A stretch of 64,000 bases of DNA from Caballeronia sp. LZ062 (lineage in GTDB: Bacteria > Pseudomonadota > Gammaproteobacteria > Burkholderiales > Burkholderiaceae), in assembly GCF_031450785.1 (NCBI RefSeq), contig NZ_JARTWB010000003.1:620001-684000 (forward strand), given 5' to 3'. The notes below the pieces were generated by a model, which worked only from the letters and a program-made list of their open reading frames with translations, ran no database searches and was not told the DNA's origin. Numbering within the stretch: the stretch's first letter is position 1; each line of letters begins with the position of its first letter. Positions 43,064 through 51,146 of the stretch are shown piece by piece. Both the position numbers and the translations under genes were made by a program.

Positions 43064-44110
43064 ATGCGCACCCAACTCAAAGCACAATGCGCCGCACTCG
43101 CCCTACTCGCCTTCGGCACCGTGACGTCGCACGCGGCGCAGACGCTGAACGTGGTGACGTTCGGCGGCGCCTTCGAAGCCGCGGCCAAGAAGGCGTGGAT
43201 GGACCCATTCACGCAGGCCACCGGCACGCAGTTCTCGCTCGAATCGTATGACGGCGGCCTCGCCAAGCTCTCCGCGATGGAACAGGCGAAGAACACGACA
43301 TGGGACTTGATCGACCTCGAAACGAACGACGCAATCACCGCATGCGACGAAGGATTGCTCAAGAAGTTCGACAAGAAATCGCTCGGCAATACCAGCGACT
43401 TCATATCTGGCTCGCTGAGCGATTGCGCGGTCGCGAGCATGGTCTGGTCGACGGTCTATGCGTATGACACGAGCAAGCTCAAGAACGCGCCCTCCACGGT
43501 CAACGACTTCTTCGACACCGCGAAATTTCCCGGCAAACGCGGCCTTCGCAAGTCGCCGAAGGTGACGCTGGAGTGGGCGCTGATCGCCGATGGCGTCGAT
43601 CCGAAGGACGTGTACAAGGTGCTCGGCACGTCCGCAGGCGTCGATCGCGCGTTCAAGAAGCTCGACACGATCAAGAAGGACATCGTGTGGTGGGAGTCGG
43701 GCGCGCAGGCGCCGCAGCTGCTCGCCGATGGCGCCGTCGTGATGGTGCAGGCCTATAACGGGCGCATCGACGATGCCGTGAAGAAGGACCACAAGCCGTT
43801 CAAATCCGTGTGGGATGCGCAGGTCTATGACTTCGAATGGTGGGGCATTCCGACCGGTGCGAAGAACGCTGATCTGGCGGCGAAGTTCATCGTGTCGCAG
43901 GCGCAGCCGAAAGCATCGGCGGACCTGTCGAAGTACATCGCCTATGCGCCGCCGCGCAAGGAAGCCGTTGCGCTCGTCGACAAGCAGCGCCTCGCCGACA
44001 TGCCGACGGCGCCCGCCAACTTCAAGCGCGCCGTGCAGATCAACGCCGGCTTCTGGGCGGATAACGCAGACGCCATCAACAAGCGCTTCCAAGTTTGGCT
44101 GACTCAATAA
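43064..44110 (+). CDS. potD: ABC transporter substrate-binding protein, PotD type
   Basis: 348-residue exported binding protein. Signal peptide ends at about residue 24 (TSHAA). NVVTFGGAFEAAAKKAWMDPFTQATG and YDGGLAKLSAMEQAKNTTWDLIDLETNDA fit the PotD/PotF-like family; EWWGIPTGAKNADLAAKFI is typical of the C-terminal lobe. Binds the module's cationic or amino substrate, identity unknown. Confidence 0.92.
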   Translation: MRTQLKAQCAALALLAFGTVTSHAAQTLNVVTFGGAFEAAAKKAWMDPFTQATGTQFSLESYDGGLAKLSAMEQAKNTTWDLIDLETNDAITACDEGLLKKFDKKSLGNTSDFISGSLSDCAVASMVWSTVYAYDTSKLKNAPSTVNDFFDTAKFPGKRGLRKSPKVTLEWALIADGVDPKDVYKVLGTSAGVDRAFKKLDTIKKDIVWWESGAQAPQLLADGAVVMVQAYNGRIDDAVKKDHKPFKSVWDAQVYDFEWWGIPTGAKNADLAAKFIVSQAQPKASADLSKYIAYAPPRKEAVALVDKQRLADMPTAPANFKRAVQINAGFWADNADAINKRFQVWLTQ

Positions 44111-44137
44111 GCGGCCGAGGCAGACGAGAGGACGAAC

Positions 44138-45391
44138 ATGCCCGCATTGATTCACGCCACGACCGGCGGCGCTCGTGCGGGCGCCGAAGGCCGCGCGTCG
44201 TATGACAAGGCGCAACGGCGCGCCTCTCTTCGGGCGCTTCTGCTCGCGTTGCCGCTGATCGTGTTTCTGCTGTCGACCTTCGTCGCGCCTATTGCGCTAT
44301 TGCTCGCGCGCAGCGTGCAGAACCACGAAGTGCCGGACGGCATGCCCGCGCTCGCGCGCGCATTGAACGCATGGGACGGTCAGCGCGTGCCGGACGAACA
44401 TACGTTCGCCCTCCTCGCAAGCGGCCTGAAGGAAGCACAGGCAAGCGGTCAGCTCGGTACCATCGCGCGGCGTCTGAACTTCGCGCAGCCGGAGTCTCGC
44501 AGCTTGCTGATGCGAACGGCGCGCCGACTTCACGACGACACGCCCAAAGCGTGGAAGCCTGCGCTGATCGATATCGACGAACGCTGGAATTCACCGGAAA
44601 CATGGCGCTTGCTCAAGCGTGCCGCACAGTCCCCGACGCCAGACTATCTGCTGGCCGCCGTCGATGCGCAGGTCACGCCGCAAGGAACGATCGCGCCGTT
44701 GCCGGCCAACGCGTCCGTCTATCGCGAAGCCTTCGGACGCACCGTGTATATCAGCGCGACCGTCACGCTACTGTGTCTCGTGCTCGGCTATCCGGTCGCG
44801 TGGCTGCTCGCGAACCTGCCCGCGAAAACCAGCAATCGGCTGATGCTGTTCGTCATCGTGCCGTTCTGGACGTCGCTGCTCGTGCGCACGACCGCGTGGT
44901 ATGTGCTGCTGCAACCGGGCGGCGTGATCAACAGCGTGCTGTCGGGACTGGGACTCGCAACGCATCCTGTGCCGCTCATCTTCAACCGAACGGGCGTGCT
45001 GATCGGCATGACGCATGTGCTTCTGCCCTACATGATCCTCGCGATCTACTCGGTGATGAAGAGCGTGTCGCCTGTTTATATGCGCGCTGCCAAGTCGCTC
45101 GGCGCGCATCCTTTCACCGCGTTCGTCCGCGTGTATGTGCCGCAGACGCTGCCGGGCGTCGGCGCCGGATGCTTTCTCGTCTTCGTCCTTGCGCTCGGTT
45201 ACTACATCACGCCCGCGCTGCTCGGCGGCGCCGGCGATGAGATGATCAGCCAGCTCATCGCCATCCAGACGAACACGCAACTCAACTGGGGCCTTGCGGG
45301 CGCGCTGTCGGCCTATCTCGTGATCTTCACGGCGGTGTTCTATTTCCTGTTCAACCGCATTGTCGGCATCGACCGGCTGCGCTTCGGTTGA
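44138..45391 (+). CDS. potB: ABC transporter permease, PotB type
   Basis: 417-residue permease of the spermidine/putrescine class. A first membrane segment (residues 30-50) is followed by a large extracytoplasmic insertion of about 140 residues (WDGQRVPDEHTFALLASGLKEAQASG onward), then five more segments. EAA loop: MRAAKSLGAHPFTAFVRVYVPQTLPGV. The insertion is characteristic of long PotB variants and may contact the binding protein. Confidence 0.92.
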   Translation: MPALIHATTGGARAGAEGRASYDKAQRRASLRALLLALPLIVFLLSTFVAPIALLLARSVQNHEVPDGMPALARALNAWDGQRVPDEHTFALLASGLKEAQASGQLGTIARRLNFAQPESRSLLMRTARRLHDDTPKAWKPALIDIDERWNSPETWRLLKRAAQSPTPDYLLAAVDAQVTPQGTIAPLPANASVYREAFGRTVYISATVTLLCLVLGYPVAWLLANLPAKTSNRLMLFVIVPFWTSLLVRTTAWYVLLQPGGVINSVLSGLGLATHPVPLIFNRTGVLIGMTHVLLPYMILAIYSVMKSVSPVYMRAAKSLGAHPFTAFVRVYVPQTLPGVGAGCFLVFVLALGYYITPALLGGAGDEMISQLIAIQTNTQLNWGLAGALSAYLVIFTAVFYFLFNRIVGIDRLRFG

Positions 45392-45415
45392 GTCGACCCA
45401 TCCGGAGAACATCTC

Positions 45416-46243
45416 ATGCAAGACAGACGCAACACCGTGCTGACGGAACGCATTGCAGCAGGCTGGGTGCGCCTGCATACCGCGCTCGTCCTCTTCTTTC
45501 TGATTGCGCCGATTCTCGCCATCATCCCGCTATCGTTTAATTCGGGTTCCTACTTTTCGTATCCGATGGAGGGCTTCTCGTTCCGATGGTATGAAAAGGC
45601 GCTGACGAGCGGTGACTGGCAGCGCGCGTTGTTGAACAGCATCGGGATCGGCGCGGCGTCGACGTTGATCGCCACGTGTCTCGGCACGCTTGCGGCGCTC
45701 GGCCTGTCGCGCTCGCAGTTTCCGTGGCGCTCGGTCATCATGCCCATCATCGTCTCGCCGATGATCGTGCCTATCGTCGTCGTCGCGGCCGGCTTCTATC
45801 TGATCTTCGCGCCGCTCGGGCTCGTGAATTCGTATCCCGGCGTGGTCCTCGCGCATGCCGCGCTCGGCACGCCGTTCGTCGTCATCACGGTGACGGCTTC
45901 GTTGCTCTCCTTCGATCAGAGCCTGTTGCGCGCCGCATCCGGCCTCGGCGCGACGCCGTGGATCGCGTTTCGTCGCGTCACGCTGCCGCTCATCACGCCT
46001 GCCGTCGCGACGGGAAGCGTGTTCGCGTTCGCGACATCGTTCGACGAGGTCATCGTGATCCTGTTCATCGGCGGCCCGGATCAGAAGACCGTGCCGCGTC
46101 AGATGTGGAGTGGGATTCGCGACGCCATCGACCCTTCCATTCTCGCGGTGGCGACGATGCTGATCGTCTTTGCCGTGCTGCTCTTCGCAAGCATCAACGT
46201 GTTGAGGGCGCGAGCCTCGGCTGCGAATCTCGCGCTCAAATGA
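45416..46243 (+). CDS. potC: ABC transporter permease, PotC type
   Basis: 275-residue partner permease with six hydrophobic segments. EAA loop LRAASGLGATPWIAFRRVTLPLITPAVATG is clear, and the DQKTVPRQMWSGIRDAIDP block is usual for PotC. Last gene of the plus-strand arm, 24 nt after potB. Converges on the spherulin-like gene with 99 nt between, in which no T-tailed terminator was seen. Confidence 0.93.
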   Translation: MQDRRNTVLTERIAAGWVRLHTALVLFFLIAPILAIIPLSFNSGSYFSYPMEGFSFRWYEKALTSGDWQRALLNSIGIGAASTLIATCLGTLAALGLSRSQFPWRSVIMPIIVSPMIVPIVVVAAGFYLIFAPLGLVNSYPGVVLAHAALGTPFVVITVTASLLSFDQSLLRAASGLGATPWIAFRRVTLPLITPAVATGSVFAFATSFDEVIVILFIGGPDQKTVPRQMWSGIRDAIDPSILAVATMLIVFAVLLFASINVLRARASAANLALK

Positions 46244-46342
46244 TCGGCGACGTCCGGGAAATGCGTCTGGCTTCATGCGGTGGCATCACGCCCGCGAGAT
46301 CGACGCCGCAACGCCGCAACGCCGTGAACTGGCGCGCGTCGG

Positions 46343-47140
46343 CTACGGCGCCAGCGCGTCTGCTACTTCGTCGTTCCAATAGGCGGGAAGCGCGTTATAG
46401 GGATTCGATCCGGTCCGCGACGTTACGTACACGCTGCCTGCACCGTGCGTTTTCGCGTAGGACACGACAGTCTGCAGCTGCGCCGCACTCGCGTTGTAGA
46501 TGATGTGCGTGAACCGGCTTCTCGGATAGTTCGCCTGCCAACTCATCGGCCGGTAGCTTCTATAGTCTTTCGCGTTGCCCTCGAAGACGACGAACGCGTC
46601 CGCCGTCGGCAACGTCGCATAAAGCTCGGGTATGTTCGTGCCCGGATTGCCTGTGACCGAATAGGTCTGCCCAAGTCCCTTGATGTAGTTGTAGATGGAC
46701 TGGTAGAACTGAATGTGTGCGGTCCGACTGTCCGACGTCATTTCATCGATGAAGAATCCATCGACTTTATAGAACGCGACGTAGCTATTGATGTCGGCCA
46801 CGACCGCCGAAAGCGGGCGTTTTGCGTACGACGTCGACACATATCCGATCACCTTACCGCCCGCTGCATGCAATCTGCTGACGGCAGCGGCGTAATTCGC
46901 ATCTGCGCTCGTGCCGGGGCCGCTGTTCGGATTCAGGATCGCAGTCGTGGGTACCTTGCGCGCGGATGCCGCGAGGCTGGCCCAATTCGCCACGCTTTGA
47001 GTCGCGTTGAAATACGACGGCACGACGAGGCCGACCGAGTTACCGGCCGCGGCCGTACCGCCCGCCGCGAACGCCGCGCCACTCAGCGAAGCCGCTCCGA
47101 AACCCATCGCTAAGCGCGAATACACTCGATTGATCGACAT
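46343..47140 (-). CDS. Spherulation-specific family 4 protein (GH135-like glycoside hydrolase)
   Basis: 265-residue exported protein of the spherulin-4 family. A signal peptide ends near residue 26 (ASLSGAAFA). The TIM-barrel-like domain holds the acidic pair IDEM (Asp132, Glu133) and a third acidic FEGNAKDY (Glu187), the same kind of triad used by the fungal galactosaminogalactan hydrolase Sph3 of family GH135. The ATG at 47140 follows AGGAGG. By family it would hydrolyse an N-acetylgalactosamine-rich polymer, which is notable in a genome making Pel; activity is inferred, not shown. Confidence 0.85.
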   Translation of the reverse strand: MSINRVYSRLAMGFGAASLSGAAFAAGGTAAAGNSVGLVVPSYFNATQSVANWASLAASARKVPTTAILNPNSGPGTSADANYAAAVSRLHAAGGKVIGYVSTSYAKRPLSAVVADINSYVAFYKVDGFFIDEMTSDSRTAHIQFYQSIYNYIKGLGQTYSVTGNPGTNIPELYATLPTADAFVVFEGNAKDYRSYRPMSWQANYPRSRFTHIIYNASAAQLQTVVSYAKTHGAGSVYVTSRTGSNPYNALPAYWNDEVADALAP

Positions 47141-47785
47141 TGCGCCTCCTGACGCGCCCATTGCACCGCCGTCGCTTGGCCTGCCGCAGAGACGGCGGGC
47201 AACTGCGAACTCACGGATATCAGGCGCGAGTCCGTTTAGTGTGGCGTAGCCGGATCGGTCCGGTTCTGCCTAATCCCGCATTAACGGCGCACCTCGGAGT
47301 TTCTTGAATGGACTGGGCGCGCGAGAGCTTGGCAAATCGCACAAGCGCGACAAGGCAATGCAGAGCCGCCGCTTATCGCAGCGGCGCAGTTTCGCTTCGT
47401 ACTCGGGTTCGTGCATGACGGAGCTACTCGCGGTCTTCACGGTTAGCACGACATCAGTACGAGTCAGCGCGCGTGCCGGAAGCCTCGGTAAGCCTGCTAT
47501 ACGTCGCTGCTTCACATGGGCACGGACGCATACGGCTAGCGCGCCGAACGTCGGGAACGCGTCGACCAGCGATTCCAGCACTGGAACGTCGATGAACGGC
47601 CGTCATGCACGATCACCGGCCTCATCCACCGAGCTTACGGACGGTGGCGAACCGCCCGATAGTAAGCGGTTCGCTATTCGACACGCGAGCTCGGCAATGA
47701 GGCCCGGAGATGCTGCCGCGACAACGCACGACCTGACGAACGCTCTTCTCGTTCGTCAGGAAACGCAAGCAGCGGGACCCCGAGC
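47141..47785. other. Gene-free region between two secreted-protein genes
   Basis: 645 bases. It includes the spherulin-like gene promoter at the left. Two stem-loops occur: CGAACCGC / GCGGTTCG at 47648-47673 and the strong hairpin listed separately at 47732-47760. Open frames on either strand look random and no protein was recognised. Confidence 0.45.
47732..47760 (-). terminator. Strong hairpin downstream of the beta-helix gene
   Basis: Perfect 11-bp stem CCTGACGAACG / CGTTCGTCAGG with a 7-nt loop, 25 nt past the stop codon of the beta-helix gene. Stem and spacing suit an intrinsic terminator, though the T-run is poor. Confidence 0.55.
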
Positions 47786-49165
47786 TTAGCCAACCTTGGG
47801 ATTCACGACCGTGACCTTCGGGGCGTTGCTGTCCCAGTTGGTCAGATACCAATTCTTCTTCCACACCGGGTTCGTGCTGGTGATCGCGCCCGTAACGACG
47901 CAGCCGTTCAGCCTGCAGCCGCCGACGGCAAACGAATCGCTCGTGCAGGTGTCGGTATGGTTCGTGATCTGGATGTCGACGTTCTTCGAGACCGACCCGG
48001 GGAACGCGCCGAGATAGACCAGAATGCCGCCGCCGGAGCAACCGCGAGTCGTCGGGCTGACGATCTTGATGGCCTGCAGCACGGCATTGTTGTCGTTCGG
48101 CTCGATGTCGAGACCATACGCCGGCGCCGTTCCCGAGATGTTTTCCCACAGCGGGTTCGTGAACGTGATTCCGCTGCCGGACGTAATCGTCGCGCCTTGA
48201 CGGCGGCAGCCGTTCGCGTGATGGCCGCTGATCGACACGTTCGAGCTCGGCTTGTTCGAGCCGCTCTGGCTATTGCCGATGTAGATGCCGTCGCCCCAGC
48301 AGTTGATGGTCGTCGGGTCCGTGATCGTGACGCCGGTGGCGCCGTTGATCGAGATGCCCATGCCCCATTCGCCCGAACCGGCGGAGTTCAGTTCCTTGCT
48401 GCCGTCGAGGTACGGTGCTTCGATGTTCACGTTGCTCACGTCCCACACGCGCATCATCTGATACGTGCCGGTGTTGTGCGACAGCATCTTGATGGACGCG
48501 CCCGGCGCGAAGCGGATATGCGTGTTCGAGCGCAGCGTGAGACCGGTCGTGTCGATGCGGCTCTTGCCCGTGATGAGCAGAATCTGGCCGACCGAGCCGT
48601 CGATCGCAGCCTGCAGCGCCGCGCGATCGTTGGTCGTGCCGTCGCCCTTCACGCCGAACGACTTGTCTTGCAGCACGCCGGCCGTGCTGCTGTTGCTGGC
48701 GCCTTGCGAGCCGGTGGTGCCGCGAGGGTCTGCGGTGCCAAGGTTCTGCCACGGCGAAGTTCCGCTCTTGAACCAGTTGCCCGCCGAGTTTTTGCCGTAG
48801 ACGGCGCCGTTGTAGTACAGGAGCGTGGTGTAGGCGAGCGGCGAGCCGGTGGGCATCGTTACGCCGTTGCGAGTCGCGTGGCCACCGACGAGGGTCCAGA
48901 TGGCGCCCGAACTATCGGTGATGGACGCCGCAGGCGGAATAACCGTTCCGCTCGATGATGCGGCCTTCGCGACGGCCGCGGTATCGGCCACGTCGCCCAT
49001 CGCTTCGCTGCCGCCGCCGCATGCGGCCAAGGCTGCGCTACCGGCGCCCGCCACCAAGTACGACAGGAAGTTTCTACGCGTAAGGGGCGCGTTGAGCGGC
49101 GCGGATGCGTTGAAAGAGGAAGTTTCGTTTTGAACTTTAAATAGACGATTAGACGACACGGACAA
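47786..49165 (-). CDS. Tat-exported right-handed beta-helix (pectate-lyase-like) protein
   Basis: 459-residue exported protein. A twin-arginine signal with lipobox (TRRNFLSYLVAGAGSAALAAC, Cys near 49) directs it to the cell envelope. After a Ser/Ala-rich linker comes a domain of unclear type (WTLVGGHATRNGVTMPTGSPLAYTTLLYYNGAVYGKN) and then the pectate-lyase superfamily start FGVKGDGTTNDRAALQAAID and beta-helix coils (INGATGVTITDPTTINCWGDGIYIG, ISGHHANGCRRQGATITSGSGITFTNP). Likely polysaccharide lyase or hydrolase of the GH28/PL type; substrate unknown. Same strand as the spherulin-like gene 646 nt away. Confidence 0.85.
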   Translation of the reverse strand: MSVSSNRLFKVQNETSSFNASAPLNAPLTRRNFLSYLVAGAGSAALAACGGGSEAMGDVADTAAVAKAASSSGTVIPPAASITDSSGAIWTLVGGHATRNGVTMPTGSPLAYTTLLYYNGAVYGKNSAGNWFKSGTSPWQNLGTADPRGTTGSQGASNSSTAGVLQDKSFGVKGDGTTNDRAALQAAIDGSVGQILLITGKSRIDTTGLTLRSNTHIRFAPGASIKMLSHNTGTYQMMRVWDVSNVNIEAPYLDGSKELNSAGSGEWGMGISINGATGVTITDPTTINCWGDGIYIGNSQSGSNKPSSNVSISGHHANGCRRQGATITSGSGITFTNPLWENISGTAPAYGLDIEPNDNNAVLQAIKIVSPTTRGCSGGGILVYLGAFPGSVSKNVDIQITNHTDTCTSDSFAVGGCRLNGCVVTGAITSTNPVWKKNWYLTNWDSNAPKVTVVNPKVG

Positions 49166-49974
49166 ATTTTCACGTTTGCTTAGGGGAGGCCGAAGTATAG
49201 GGTCCCAAAGCGACCGAAAGACGTTTCTGAACGTAACAGTCGGAAGAAAGCAAAGGCTGGTTTCTGGTCATACCGTAGGGAGAAATAATTTTGCGAAATC
49301 GTTTGAATTTCGCGCATACTTTAAACGTCATTTATCAGAGGAATCCTGCCTAATCAGTATTTTTCGCCACGTTTCCAAAGGCGGTGTGACGCTTCGTTGT
49401 AGATATTTCCGAAGGCGTGATCGGCGCGTCGTATTAGGCCGTCCGTTCGTTCAGGAATCCGCAATGTTTGGCGTAACTACATAATTTCACGGGGGTTTTC
49501 TGGTGCTCTCGCATCGGTACGGTTCGTAGAAATTCCCGGATCAGTGCGCCGCACGCATAGCAGCGCTAAAGCGCTGATGTGGAACCGATTCAGAGAACTG
49601 AGATGAGCGACCGAGTCCGCAGAGGCATGTCGGTGCTAAACGGCTACTCGATTGATATGGGTGCCGCATCAGGAGGCGTTATAGCCGTGGCGGAAGCCGA
49701 GCGAAGTCGAAACGTCCTGTTTTCCCGCAGGAGCTTCGCGATGAAATGATTAGAAGAACCTACGGTAGGAACGCCGAGCAAGTCGCAACCGACCGTTCTG
49801 ATTACGTCGATTACGGAAAGCAAAACACCTTGCGACTCAGCGCGAGAGTCGCGGATTCAGCATGAGCGAAGGGGAAGGCACTGCTGGTTGCGGAAGCGAA
49901 CTACCGCAATGGGTAGCGCCCCCGCTCGTTCGAGCTTCGTCGTATGTACTCAATGCGGTCGCGAGGCTTGCGCA
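49166..49974. other. 809-bp AT-enriched intergenic region with palindrome
   Basis: No gene seen. The part next to the beta-helix gene is unusually AT-rich for this genome (around 49270-49480) and carries a perfect inverted repeat GCGAAAT / ATTTCGC with a 7-nt spacer at 49293-49313, a plausible operator about 130 nt upstream of the beta-helix gene start. Confidence 0.5.
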
Positions 49975-50964
49975 TCAATGCTCGTGCGCGCCGGAAGCCG
50001 ACCGCAGCAGGTCCGCGAGCTTTTCGTTTTCGTCGATGCGCGCCTGTTCGACCGCCACGTCCGCTTCGTTGCCCGCGCGTTGCGCCCACTGCTGCCGCTC
50101 GCGCGCGAAGATGATTCGCTCATGCACGGCGCGCAGCGCGCTCCAGATCGCGTCGTCGGCCTTCTGTGCGGTTGCGTCCTCGAGCGACAACACTGAAAAC
50201 GCATGTCCGGTATGGCACCGGTAGCGCAAAGGCCGGTCATCGTTCAGCCGCCAAAGCGTGCCGTTGCAACTGGGACACGTCAGCGCGGAACGCTGACCGA
50301 TCTCATCGAGCACCTGGGGTGCAACGAGCCCGCTTTCAGCGATTTGCGCCTCACGATCGAGGTCAGGCCGGTTCGTCATGGGATGCTCCTTGCGCCGCTT
50401 TGCCCCGTTGACGGCTGCACGCAGGACGGCCGTAAGCTCGTCCAGCTTGGCGACGACGTCCACGCCCCCGGCGGCGATCGCACTGCGCGGCATCGATGGC
50501 GCCTCGCAGTCATCCGGATCTTGAGCCACGCCATATCCGCCGCGCGCACGAACCGACGCGAGTCCTGCGGCGCCGTCGTCCAGATCGCCGCTAAGCACGA
50601 CGCCCACCACCCGGCTTCGATACTCGACGGCGGCCGACCTGAAGAGCGGATCGGCGGCGGGCCGTGCGAAGTTCTCGGTGGCGGTATCGAGAAGGCACAA
50701 CTTGCCGTCGCGCAAGACCATGTGGCGATCGGGGGGCGCCACGTAAATTCTGCCACGCTGCACCGCCTCTCCATGCTTCGGGTGGCACGCCTTGTTGGAG
50801 CCCCAGCGCGTCAACAGCTCGGGCAAGATGCTGTGATGCCGGCCGATATGAAGAACGATACAGATGGTCGCGTCCAGATCGGGAGGCAACTGTGTCACGA
50901 GCAACTTGAGGACGGGAAGCCCGCCGCGAGACGCCGCAATGACAACCATATCTCGATGTTCCAT
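49975..50964 (-). CDS. CheB-type methylesterase domain protein with C-terminal zinc ribbon
   Basis: 329 residues. The CheB catalytic domain is present without the usual N-terminal receiver: VIAASRGGLPVLK (Ser12), IVLHIGRHH (His39) and VVLSGDLDDGAAG (Asp131). After a linker comes a CPSC...CHTGH segment (near residues 230-255) that could bind zinc, then a helical, Glu/Gln-rich tail. Lack of a receiver suggests regulation by the zinc ribbon or by protein partners. GGAGG precedes the ATG at 50964. Lies 182 nt downstream of the large hybrid protein on the same strand. Confidence 0.85.
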   Translation of the reverse strand: MEHRDMVVIAASRGGLPVLKLLVTQLPPDLDATICIVLHIGRHHSILPELLTRWGSNKACHPKHGEAVQRGRIYVAPPDRHMVLRDGKLCLLDTATENFARPAADPLFRSAAVEYRSRVVGVVLSGDLDDGAAGLASVRARGGYGVAQDPDDCEAPSMPRSAIAAGGVDVVAKLDELTAVLRAAVNGAKRRKEHPMTNRPDLDREAQIAESGLVAPQVLDEIGQRSALTCPSCNGTLWRLNDDRPLRYRCHTGHAFSVLSLEDATAQKADDAIWSALRAVHERIIFARERQQWAQRAGNEADVAVEQARIDENEKLADLLRSASGAHEH

Positions 50965-51146
50965 AGCGCCTCCGTCAGATCCGGCTAGCATTTCTTGCGC
51001 CTGTCCTCGTGCTTCGCGACGAGCCGCCACGGCCCGTGTGTCGTGCAAGAGCTGCAGTCTTCGTTGGCGATCAGGACCGTTCGCCTTGGTATCGCGTCTT
51101 TCCAACAGGCCGGAACTGCTTGGCGAAGACCCGGCGAGGGCGAGAC

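Noticed and set aside
47304..47789. Possible gene on the plus strand of about 160 codons
   Set aside because: Low-complexity Ser/Thr/Arg content and no start signal; it spans a terminator-like hairpin.
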